From positions 5,622,353-5,686,352 of the forward strand of contig OZ022244.1 in the NCBI GenBank assembly GCA_963978895.1: a stretch of DNA of 64,000 nt. Direction: 5' to 3'. Below the pieces are notes generated by a model. It was not told where the DNA came from and made no database searches. It saw nothing but the letters and a program-made list of their open reading frames with translations. Positions 54,157 to 64,000 of the stretch are shown here, piece after piece (the first letter of the stretch is position 1; every line of letters begins with the position of its first letter). Both the position numbers and the translations under genes were made by a program. Origin of the DNA: Erpobdella octoculata. Taxonomy: Eukaryota > Annelida > Clitellata > Hirudinida > Erpobdellidae.

Positions 54157-57100
54157 TCAGACGTACTTGCCGCTGGAGCCCGACGAAAATTCTTCGACGG
54201 GGACCTGGATCGGGTAGGAGGCGTAGTGGTAGATGTAGATCCTGAAGTCTTTGCTCGATAGAACTATGGAGCCATCGCCCATCAGTGCAGTGTCGAAACA
54301 CTGAGCGTGCTTCACCCGACTCTCCAGGGCTCTGATCAGCTTGCCATCCTGCCGACAAGAGAGAAACATTCCAGTATTGATCATTATTATTTTTATAGAT
54401 TTTGAAAATATGAACTCAAACGATCAAATTACATGTTTGGTGGGTTATAATTAAATATATTATCCCCGTTTGAAAACCATCGGGAGCAAGAGAGAAAAAC
54501 GATATAACTAAACCTCTGAAAACCTCGAGCAACACCGGGTAACACCGCTAGTAATTTATTAAAAGTAATAATAAATGAGTACCTACAACATGGTGTTAAA
54601 ATTTTTTTTAGCATTTGGTCCAGCCGTTCTCGACTTTAGTATTTAAGCAACAGATCTAGCGACTTATTTTTATTTATAGAGACTTTCTGCTTCTGCAGGC
54701 AGATAGACGCAGCTATACAAATTCAGTATCCTGATTGAAAAATTTTATCAACTATAAATCTACCAGAGGATATCACCTCAAACTACGCTCTCAATTAGTC
54801 TGACTTGAAAAACTGAAACTATTTAAACACTTTCATTACTAAATTATTTGTTTTAAATTCTTTACTAACTAGTTACGGCGCGAAAATTCAATGCAGAAGA
54901 ATATTCTTGAACTATAAAGCTTACTACATCTCCGTGCCTTCTAAATTGAAACAACCCGCTCCAATAGTTTTTTTGGGAGCTTCCGTGCATGAAGCCCCCC
55001 ACTAATCCATCACGTAAAGCAGAGCATCAGGTAACAAGAGCGGGTTCGAACCTATGTCAGCACCAAAGTATACTGATTCTAAGCTTCTTAGCTTTCTACA
55101 AGAACTAAAGTTACTTTACCTGTCATCACTCAAACTCACCTGAGTAAATAAAGTCACATTGAAGTTGTTGTGGTTGTCGGCCACTACGACTTCTCCGGCC
55201 ATGTTGATGCCGACGCCGATCGGGTAGTTGGTGACGCCGATGCCGCCGATCGTTCTGAGGAAGGCGCCTTGGTAGTCGAAGACGACCACGCCGTGTCGCC
55301 GGTTGTCGCTGATGAAGATCTCCTCGCGGTCGTTGACGGCTACCCCGTTCGGGAAGTTGACCTTTTTCTCAACGACAAAGCGATTGAGAACTGAGCCGGA
55401 CGAATTGAAGATCACGACGCGCATCACCTGTAACGATTACACATTACTTGTAATTATAAGTACACATTACCTGTAACGATTACAGATCACCTGTAACGAT
55501 TACACATCACCTGTAACGATTACACATTACCTGTGACTATAAGTACACATTACCTGTGACTATAAGTACACATTGTCTGTAACGATTATGCATTACCTGT
55601 AACGATTGCACATTACCCGTAACGATTACGGAGTTGAACTTTCAACATTGTTTTATTACAAGTAAAAGAGTAAAAATAAAGTAAAGTAACAGTAAACCAA
55701 ACCGTGTGCACATTTTTCAACCAAAAAACAGATATTATGTGAAAGATGATATCGCAAAAAACATCAGGTAAATATATTTTAATTGTGCAATAAATAATCT
55801 TTGCATGGGATACTGCTTCACAATGTAATGCATTTGAGGACACATTCTACATAGTTATTTCAATGTAATGCATTTGAGAACACATTCTACACAATTATTT
55901 CAACCCAAGTCTAACCTTGCATTCGATGACGATGATTCGACCCAGCCTGTCCACAGTTATGCCGCGCGGGTGCTGCAGAACGTGGGCCCCGAAACGTCGA
56001 ACGAACCGACCATTCCCATCGTAAACGCGAACCTAAATAAACCATAGCAGGTACCAATGTGAAAAAGATTTCAGACTTTCAGATTTCAATAACGTCATGC
56101 ACGTCAAATTTTGATTCAGGTTATAATATAATATATGTCATCTGGCGATAAGTGTAAATTCAACAGCCATAGGTGTAAATTCAACCGCCCACCCTCCCCC
56201 GCAACTTACCTGGTGTGTGGGGCTTCTCTCTGTGACGTAGATGTCCCCCGTGACCCTGTTGACTGCCAGTCTGTTGGGATAAACTAAGTCGCCCTCACAC
56301 TTGGACCTCGAGTCCTGACCTGGGAACGTTATTTCTTGACCTATTATTCTCCTGAACACACCAGAACTGTCGAATGCCTGAGTGACAAGTTGCAAAACGG
56401 TTGGTTATCATAAGCCATCACCAAGTCTTCTTTAATAATAGCACATTTTATTTGATTTAAATCTAATTAACAAAAATTAGATTCTTTAATATAATCTTGT
56501 TCTCCTACCTGAATCCGATGATTGTTGGCGTCGGCCACCAGAATCTCGTTGTCCCTTCCGACCGCCACACCACTCGGTTCTGTGAACTGACCCGGTTCGC
56601 TACCGAACTCGCCGAATTTGCAGTGGTATTCCATCTTGACCCGTCGCAGTTCGACCCCTATACTGACATTAGGAATGATTGACCTATGCGGGTGAAAACA
56701 TTGGTTATAAATGATTGGGGTTGAAAAATCAGAAATTTACTGTTGAGCAAAGTTTTAATAAAACTCAAACTTCGATTTGCTATTTAAAACTGCATGATTT
56801 GTAAATATCTTGTGCTAACACACATTCTAGAACGCCCTAAACATTTGTAAACGTTTATTTGTTACTTAACATAAATAGCTTAACAATTGATTAGATAAGT
56901 TATATATCGGCAAAAATGTTATATTAAAAAACGATAAAATCTACCCACTTCGATGTCTCCTCGCAGTTCAATCCTCCACTAGCCGTCAAACTCTGCGGAG
57001 AAGCAGCCAACAAGGCCGAATTGCTCTGATATTGTGACGAACGCGAGGAGCATGTGTCGCTTTTAGCTGCTTCGATCGACGGCGGCGTGTGGCTGAGCTG

Positions 57101-59383
57101 AAATTGGTCTCCGAAAAAGCTGGATTTAGTTGCCTTAGCGATGCCGTTAGCGGAAAATAGCTGGTTACTATCGGCTGGTCTGTAAATAGGCTGGTAGTCG
57201 TCTGTTCTTATCGCGCTTATTTCAGCTGAAGAAAGCTGCTGTAGGATTTTGTTATCCGGCCCTTTGTTGTACTTACTGTCTTGTGGCTTAGCTATCGGCT
57301 CGTTGTAGCAATGACTGATTTTCTGAGATAGAACAATCGGCTCAACAGGAGGCAGATTTCTACCGATTTGGATTTGTCTTGAATCCAGCTGTTCTTCCTT
57401 GTCTGTGGCAGCCTGCGCCGTTGCGCTCCCAACAAAACCAAAGGCGTTTCTGACAGTAGATCTGACCGTGTGGCGATTAGCGTAGAAATTGAGGCTAGCG
57501 ACCTCTTCTGTCAGCTCCTTCACGTCGGGCCGGTAGCTGACTAGCTCGTCGATTTTTTGACACACCTCGCACTTAAGGCCGATCAGCTTGGAATTGAAAG
57601 GCAGAGGCAGCAGAGTATCAATGAGAACTTCGGCGTCGTTTAACTCGCCAATGTTGCTGACCACTGCAGATCGACTGTCCTGGATCTTAGAGACTTTTGT
57701 CGTGTAGCTGACTTCCAGTTCGGCAAAGACTTCGTCACGTCGCTCCTGAAGCACCTGGCGAAAAGATGGACTAACGTATTTATGGCTGTGCTCATTTGTG
57801 CCAGCAAGTGAGTATTTGTGCGTGCAATAGTTATAAAGAAAACTACAGTCATTTCTATGCGAAACAAATATTAATCTTTCAACCGATATATTGTAAATTT
57901 TCAACCGATAAAATGTAAACTTTGAACCGATAAAATGTTAACTTTCAACCGATAAAATGTAAACTTTCAATAATTGAAAGTATAAGAGTAACAGTAGCTA
58001 TAAAGAGAATCAACAAGGCTAGCGTCAGAACACCGAAAACACTAACATTCCCATCAATCACAAAACTACCAGAATAAAATCCATCGAAAAAATAATCCTG
58101 GCATTCATTTATATCTAACCTGAGCAAAATAAGCATAGGTCCTCTCTACGGACTTCACCATCTCGTCGTAGCGTTTCCTGAGCTGGACGATAAGCTTGGA
58201 AATGGTCGACTCGGCTTCTCGCAGGACGACCAACTGTGATCTGGTCTTGGCTTCGCAGTTCTTCAACGATCCCGTCTGTTGTTCGTGCAAGCTGGCCAGG
58301 TGGAAGTACTCGTGCGATATGCAGTTGTCGTCGATGAGGCAGATGCTGCACATTATTCGATCGCAGTCCTTACAGAAGAACTGTCCCGGGTGCTGACTGT
58401 GCCTAGAACAGAAGAAGTCTTCGCCTCCCTCGATTGAATCTGACGAGCGGTTCGGTTGTAGATGATCATTGTGCTCGTTCAACTGCTGTTGTTGCCGCTG
58501 TTGGAATTGAGTCTTGATCGGTTCGTCTTCGATTGAATTGAAGGTAGCTTCGCAAGAGCTGCGAAAAGTTGCGTTGGAGTCGAAGAATATGTTGTCTCCG
58601 ACGTTCGCAAATGCGTTGTAGTCGCCGCTTAACTGGTAGATGTCGCTAGACTTCGATTTGCTTATGTTTTTATTGAAGGCGGTTGATGTGTCAGTTTTGT
58701 CTAAATTCGGCTGTTGAATTTGACGGAAATCGGATATATTGCCTATCGACTGTTGGTGTGACTTTGGTAGCTGCTTGTACTGCTGACCGTCATGTTGCAG
58801 CTGCCTACTGGCGTTGCTTTCCTGTTCGCGAAGCTGTAGTTGCAGTCGTTGAGCTTGTTGAAAGGTGATTTGGGGTATTAGGGGATGCTTCTGCAGATGG
58901 AGATAAGAATGACTTTGTTTCATCGATTTGTACGGGGATTCAACGGCAGATTTATCGGCATAACTGTCAAACAGACTGTAGCGATCGATTTCACTCAAAT
59001 CGTTGCCGTTAGAATCGGTAATGACGGAGTTTTTTAAACTTTCGTGGCCGTTGACGCTGCTAGAGTCGTCAGCAGCAGTTGGTTTCTGCGAGTCACGGCT
59101 GACCGATAGCGGGGGGTTTGTGCTGGCACACCTTGGGGACATGATTAAAGGAGATAGTTCGCGAGGTTTTTTTAACTAAATAACAAGTTATTAATCATGA
59201 AATTTTAAATACGAATTATTGTGAGAAACTTGCATCATTAAAACATTTGAAAACAGATAACACACGCAAACGTCCGTAAAAAAGCATTTTATCGAAACTC
59301 TCACTATCAACGACTAAAGAAAACGCTACATACTTGGCGTGGTAGCTCGTTGGCTCAAGCAGCTGAGGTGAAGCTGTCTCCAT
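54157..59383 (-). CDS. brat: Brat-like TRIM-NHL translational repressor
   Basis: Eight coding exons: 59334-59383, 58120-59131, 56949-57754, 56509-56683, 56210-56377, 55916-56032, 55140-55427 and 54157-54348. They join in frame to 2808 nt (935 aa). Residues about 258-295 form a B-box zinc finger (CSRHSQHPGQFFCKDC, MCSIC, HEYFH), followed by a coiled coil to about 390. A low-complexity Gln/Ser-rich region precedes it. Residues about 636-935 are six NHL repeats: YHCKFGEFGSEPGQFTEPSG, YVTERSPTHQ, FVRRFGAHVLQHPRG, NYPIGVGIN, VADNHNNFN and HAQCFDTALM. These match Drosophila Brat closely; there the NHL propeller binds RNA and represses translation with Pumilio. No RING finger is seen, as in Brat. 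An alternative start is Met 59142, reading through the exon-2 acceptor. Confidence 0.93.
54455..54552 (+). mobile_element. Helitron 3' end in the last brat intron
   Basis: Ends ...caacaccgggtaacaccgctag followed by T at 54553, preceded by the family block (agagagaaaaacgata, 54489-54504). It is in plus orientation, opposite to the host gene, and only about 100 bp are recognisable. Confidence 0.65.
55428..55632. repeat. Minisatellite built on a brat splice acceptor
   Basis: On the minus strand the array consists of units such as gtaatcgttacag|gtgatgt and gtacttatagtcacag|gtaat, about 18-30 bp long. It runs directly into the exon-7 acceptor cgttacag|GTGATGCGC at 55427. At least three units copy the acceptor plus the first six exon bases exactly. 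Confidence 0.85.
55820..55905. repeat. Short tandem duplication in brat intron
   Basis: A unit of about 40 bp, 'caatgtaatgcatttgag' to 'attatttcaa', occurs twice with three or four differences. Confidence 0.85.
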
Positions 59384-60250
59384 AGCAAGGCCTTCAAATT
59401 GCAAAGGTGAACTTGTTAACACCGCGAAAACGGCTAAACTAATATATGGTTGCAGGTTTTATAACTGGAATAATCCTCATTATCCAACTAAAGATCAATG
59501 ACAAACTTTGGCCTATTACTTTTTAGTTTTAAAACGACAGAAGTAGAAAATGCGTTAAATTTCTTGCCAGAAAGCGCAAGTTCTTCGCTACCGCGTCCAC
59601 GGCAAAGCCACATTATCTTATGAAAAACAACTGACCAGTCAAAACAAGACTCACCTTTAGAATATCCAACCAGAAGATAAACAAACTTCGCCGAATTCCA
59701 GAAGCAAAACACAATCGACAGACAAACTCATTTAAAACAAGCGCTCACAAACAACCACCTATCTGCATATTAAACCATTGCGAATAAGACGGGCACTCCC
59801 TAAGCTTATTAATCCGCGAAAGAATTCAGTATTCTTCGGCGCGAATATTTATGTATTCTATAAATAAATAAATAAATAAAAATCACTCCAGTATTCCATT
59901 ATTTATCAAATAAGTTCATAGCGTAATTATAAATTCAATTTTTTAGTGTAATGTTAGCGTCCAACAAATAATGGTTGCCTCTAATGGTTGTAACTCTGGC
60001 GAACTTTTCTGAATCGATTTCACCGCAATAACACAATACTCAACTCAATCGACAACATAATTTTCAACACTTTTGTTTCATTTAATTCCATGAAAACATT
60101 TTTAAAAACTTAAAAAACAGAACAAAATAAGAAAACATTAAAACAGCATAAATCAATAGCACTCTTCACTGTCATATTTACCATCATCAACACTGGAGTC
60201 TTGGGGATCAACCTCATCATCATCACTGAAATCCTGGGGGGTCAACATCA
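59384..60250. other. Intergenic region between POLR3H and brat
   Basis: Contains the promoter and 5' UTR of the Brat-like gene and the 3' UTR of POLR3H, both on the minus strand. 59765-59835 is somewhat richer in G+C. The frame of coding exon 1 stays open upstream of 59383 with no Met, so transcription may begin within a few hundred bases. No motif is decisive. Confidence 0.4.
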
Positions 60251-62874
60251 TCATCCTTCTCCCCACCATGCTAACAAGCCAAGTCCTGAATCTCCAATGG
60301 ATGCCTTGGTAGATAAAATAGATGTTTACAAAAATTTTATAATTACTGAAAGGCAAGCTTAAAATTGTTTTCACAATGAAATTTCAAATGAGAAAATAAA
60401 ACCTGCTGTATTTTTATGAGAACTCAGCAATATAACAATTAAATTGCTGTTTTCTTGCCTACGTTTTTGACAGATTCAATAATTGGTGTTATATGTAATA
60501 GCAACACGTAGATTGTCTGACAGAATGGACATTAAACTTACAACCATGCCATGAAATTAACCAACCAAAAACAAAAATTTCCTAGCTTCACATCATGTTA
60601 ATGAGATAATAAATAAGATTGGTTTACCCCGGGTAAAATAACGACGTGGGTAAAATTCTATTAAGAAACGAGGATAACGGAGAACAAAATAACTAGTATG
60701 ACTAATAACCAAACTGCATGGGAGTCAATAATCAATATAAGATGTGAGAAGATAGCTTATGATTTTAAGACAAAACAAAAGATTTGGCTGAATTGAATAA
60801 AAAGAAAAAATTTCATACAAGTATCATGTAGGGAGGAATTCTGTCATCGCATTCAGGAGTTACAGGAGCACCTGAGACAGCATTGGACGACTTCTCTCCG
60901 GAGGGCGGAGTCTTTTCCACGAACTCCTCGGACACAACCTTGAACCTGAAATGCAGCACAACATTTATATTTTGAAAATCTTACAAATGTATTCATCGAC
61001 TAAACGTGAGATATAATCATGCAATGATAACACGTTTTCTACTACAACAATCTGAACATTCAGCCAGCTGTACTGGTCTACCATGAAGAAACTCTGCCAC
61101 ATCGACATGGTTTTTGATTTCAGCATCAATTAATGTATGCAATTCTTCAAACCTTCAGACATCCTAACCATCACTTTAGTGCTATCCATCATCATCATCA
61201 TCATCATGTTAAGGTTATATCATATATCATTATAATCACTTTAGTGTTATCCACCATCATCATTATCACATCAGCGTCAGTCATCGTCACCATCATCATC
61301 AACACCGACCTTATTTGAGCTCCCCTTTCGATGGACAGATCGTGCTTCGCTCCGTCATCCATTTCATACTCCCACACCCACTTCTGGGTGGTCTCGATAC
61401 TGAAATAAAAGTTAAAGTTATCTTAAATTTCAAACAAAGTAGAAGCAACACAATTATAAATAGAAAAAATTGAAGCAAATGAAATCCTGTAATGAGTATA
61501 AAAACTATTGCATAATTACTATCATTTTTTAATCACACCTAACTTCTTAGTTTACATGCTGTAATAACAATTACATTTACGACACAACTATTGCATAATT
61601 ACTATCATTTTTTAATCACATCTAACTTCTTAGTTTACATGTTGTAATAACAAATTCATTTATGACACATTATGAACAGCCCGTGAGTTTACAACCAGTT
61701 ACGAAAACAACTACATTTACAACAAAACACGTAGTTAGTAACATCACATGAACTTACAATCGATTAGGAGTGGGAAGAGAGTCGGAAGGTATGAAGATGT
61801 CCTCGAAATATCCCATCGAGACTGTTGAAACGATCGATAAAATAAGTATTAACAAATAATTTATAAAAAATACAAATTTAATGAATCATCTATCAGCTTA
61901 CTATTTAGTTAAGATCACTTGTCAATCAGCTGAAATCAAATTGCAGCCATTGAACAGCTGCATGAAACAACCACAGAACAGAAAAATACACTTAAAATCC
62001 TTAAGCAGTTCAAATACTTAAAATCCATTTCCAACAAACATTATGGAAGCTGCACGGAAATCAGACAACAGATCCAGCCAGCTCATAGTTCTGGTACTTT
62101 TGCATAACACTCAATCTTGAGTCACATTGCCAGACTTTCTGTAGGTTCGGAACAAAACATCGGCACTGCCTCTTCTTAGAAGATTACTACTCTTCCCTGT
62201 TTCATACTTCCTGTAGACTCAGATATATTCTATCACCATTTCTCTCTCTCTCTATTGGGAACACGCCCAACAGATTTGAGGCTCAAGATTAACAAAAAAA
62301 ACTTTGTAACTTTGTAAGAATGTACCAGATTTTAAATTTACCCTATTTTTTAATAATAGAACCAGATTTCCATTTTTTTTACTTTAAGAAATGTTTGGTA
62401 AGAAACATCAACCCCACAGATTCTTATTCTCAAACATCCAGCACCAATACATCCCAGTGAAAGTAAACAAAAAAACTGACTGTAAACTCCTTCTATGGAA
62501 GAACTTTTCACTCTTCCAATCAAGATCTCATCGGCGAACGGCCTGAAAACGACCATACGGAATGTGACTGGAAAATAAAATAAAAACAATAAAAATAAAT
62601 TAAATGAAATAAATTAAAGTTCAATCCCAAGAATAGGATTAAAAATAATTGACTTACTAATATATTAATTCCAATAATTTCCATTTTCATATAAAAATGA
62701 GGTATCAGCAAAGTTGTTTTACACTATTGCTGCATATACGGAAAAACCCGCAAATATAAGAAAACCAGAATTCTAACCTTTTGTGATTGTGCAACCATCT
62801 CCAATCTTTATAAAACTTTCTCCGATTGTAAGGATTTCCCAAACAGCTATGCACAGTCCAACCTCGTGGACAAC
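60251..62874 (-). CDS. POLR3H: RNA polymerase III subunit RPC8 (POLR3H), 5' end missing
   Basis: Six exons: 62778-62874, 62481-62567, 61758-61821, 61310-61399, 60819-60945 and 60251-60304. They join in frame to 172 codons plus stop. The protein reads VVHEVGLCIAVWEIL, IGDGCTITKVTFRMVVFRPF, ADEILIGRVKSSSIEGV, MGYFEDIFIPSDSL, QKWVWEYEMDDGAKHDL, RFKVVSEEFVEKTPPSG and SGLGLLAWWGEG-stop. It aligns along its length with human POLR3H (about 204 aa), including the terminal GLGLLxWW. RPC8 is the RPB7-type stalk subunit of Pol III: an N-terminal tip domain and a C-terminal OB fold that help initiation on tRNA and 5S genes in the nucleus. The first 37 or so residues (MF-type start, tip domain) must lie to the right; no exon for them was found up to 64000. 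Confidence 0.93.
61485..61670. repeat. Tandem duplication in POLR3H intron
   Basis: An approximately 83-bp unit starting 'ttgcataattactatcattt' is repeated once with a few differences. Confidence 0.9.
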
Positions 62875-63080
62875 CTAAAATAAAATAATCCAAGTTTTAT
62901 TTGAATATGAAAAAAATGATAAAATTGTCAGATATTTGTTTAACAACAATAACAATTTTTGTGAAGAGTTTTTGTGACAGCAATAATCTGAAAAATTAAA
63001 TTCCACTTTAAAAATTGTGATTAAAAAATAAATATGACTTTTTAGGCAAACTCCACTTGCAATTTCTTCAGCTCAACCAA
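62875..63080. other. Intron or flank upstream of POLR3H exon at 62874
   Basis: No coding exon was recognised. A minus-strand stretch near 63065-63100 (IVLVELKKLQVEF) faintly resembles the start of RPC8 but lacks a Met and runs into a stop, so it is not called. Confidence 0.4.
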
Positions 63081-63099
63081 TACAATTTTGAACAATGTA

Positions 63100-64000
63100 T
63101 ATATATAAAAGAACATGTCCTGACTGACTGATGACTGACTGATAATCAACGCCGAGCTCAAACGCCTCATCCTAGGAAACGTGAAATTTGGAACTTATAT
63201 TACTTTTATAGCGTAAACATCCGCTAAGAAAAGATTTTTGAAAATTTTGCTCCTGAGGGGGAAAAACTGGAAAACAAACTTTTTTCTAAAACAATGTATA
63301 TCTCGAAAACCAAAAATGAGGAGATTTTGAAATTTGGTATATAGATTCTTTTTGAAAAATAAAAAGATACGTGTTTCACCATTTTTTGAAAATTCGGTTT
63401 CCCGGACCTCAAATGTGGGTTGGAAAATTGGGTTATTTGGTTTTTAAAGTAGCTGCTACTCAAAAACTGTAAATGCTACAGGAGTAAAAATTAATATTTA
63501 GTTTCTACTCCAAAAATAATGAAATAGTGTTTTAGCATTTTTTGACAATTTGGTTTCCAGGACTTCAAATGTGGGGTGGAAAATAGGGTTATTTGTTTTT
63601 TAAAGTAACTGCTACTCAAAAACTATAAATACCACAGATGTAAAAATTAGTATTTAGTTTCTATTCTAAAAATAAAGATATACGTGTTTTATCTTTTTTT
63701 TTTTTAAATTTGGTTTCCAGGACCTCAAATGTGGGGTGGAAAATAAGGTTATTTGGTTTTTAATGTAACTGCTACTCGAAAACTGTAGGTGTGACAGGAG
63801 TAAAAATTAGTATTTGGTTTCTACTCCAGAAATAATGATATACGTATTTCACCATTTTTTGAAAATTTGGTTTCCTGGACCTCAAATGTGACGTGGAAAA
63901 AGGGTTATTTGATTTTAAAATAACTGCTACTCGAAAAACTGTAAGTGTTACAGATGTGAAAATTTGTATTTTGAGGTTTTGTGCCGGTTAAAAGTAGATG
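63100..64000 (+). repeat. Repeat with 157-bp tandem array at the window edge
   Basis: Starts with 'tgactgactgatgactgact' and 'gccgagctcaaacgcctcat'. Then at least four tandem units follow, each containing 'ggtttcc.ggac.tcaaatg' (63396, 63552, 63712, 63869: spacing 156, 160, 157 bp), 'ttatttg.tttt' and 'ctgctactc.aaaactgta'. The array continues past the edge. One diverged unit occurs at 49185-49435. Confidence 0.85.

Noticed and set aside
54990..55080. tRNA-like B box 'gggttcgaacctatg' in a brat intron
   Set aside because: No matching A box or cloverleaf upstream; too weak to call a SINE or tRNA.
59105..59142. Met at 59142 as the start of the Brat-like protein
   Set aside because: Not excluded, but an upstream exon with a good donor (59334) joins in phase to an acceptor just 3' of this Met, so it more likely lies at the intron end. 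Kept as an alternative.
63065..63100. IVLVELKK as the first exon of POLR3H
   Set aside because: Weak resemblance only; no Met, no donor, and a stop soon after.

Overview
This window is eukaryotic and almost certainly from an invertebrate animal. It is AT-rich and gene-poor, its genes have introns with GT-AG boundaries, and most of it is simple repeats and transposable elements. Lineage cannot be fixed from the sequence. The gene set (a Brat-type TRIM-NHL gene, RNA polymerase III subunit RPC8, BRICHOS membrane precursors) fits a bilaterian, and I saw no vertebrate-specific signal. GC-rich islands mark either coding exons or young transposons. || Genes I support with exon models, all on the minus strand: (1) 26023-27224 and (2) 40265-47743 are paralogous BRICHOS precursors with the chondromodulin/tenomodulin layout: N-terminal membrane anchor, BRICHOS domain, basic cleavage site, C-terminal ten-cysteine domain. 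Their intron phases match and their exon lengths nearly match. (3) 54157-59383 is a Brat-like B-box/coiled-coil/NHL protein in eight coding exons (about 935 aa). (4) 60251-62874 is the last six exons of POLR3H/RPC8; the first coding exon lies beyond the right edge or was not found. A degraded, intronless, 5'-truncated cullin copy sits at 51111-51843. A short ORF with a signal-peptide-like start is at 19816-20097. || Layout. 0-4.5 kb: (TA)n blocks and a 3-kb dispersed repeat that recurs at 29.5-32.5 kb. 4.7-10.0 kb: a Ty3/gypsy integrase split by a hAT-like element that itself carries an intact L2/CR1-like LINE (1043-aa ORF). 10.5-16.3 kb: Helitron derivatives with embedded (ACAT)n, inverted-repeat DNA elements and a tRNA-derived SINE. 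16.8-25.6 kb: LINE relics, a gypsy relic and tandem duplications. 26-29.2 kb: BRICHOS gene 1, Helitrons and a Helitron helicase relic. 29.5-40.2 kb: repeats, a hAT derivative with a perfect 8-bp target duplication and a TA-flanked MITE. 40.3-47.7 kb: BRICHOS gene 2, whose introns hold paired Helitron ends, a 409-bp (AAT)n tract, an R4/Dong-like LINE and a hAT element broken by an L2 LINE fragment. 47.8-54 kb: sparse sequence with the cullin relic. 54-63 kb: brat and POLR3H in tandem. 63.1-64 kb: a tandem repeat running off the edge. || The most interesting signals are: the two BRICHOS precursors, which look built to release ten-cysteine peptides; a 9-bp 3' stem-loop shared by the SINE and an L2 LINE fragment with compensatory base changes; a minisatellite in brat that multiplies the exon-7 splice acceptor; and a hAT derivative that keeps only the transposase dimerisation domain.
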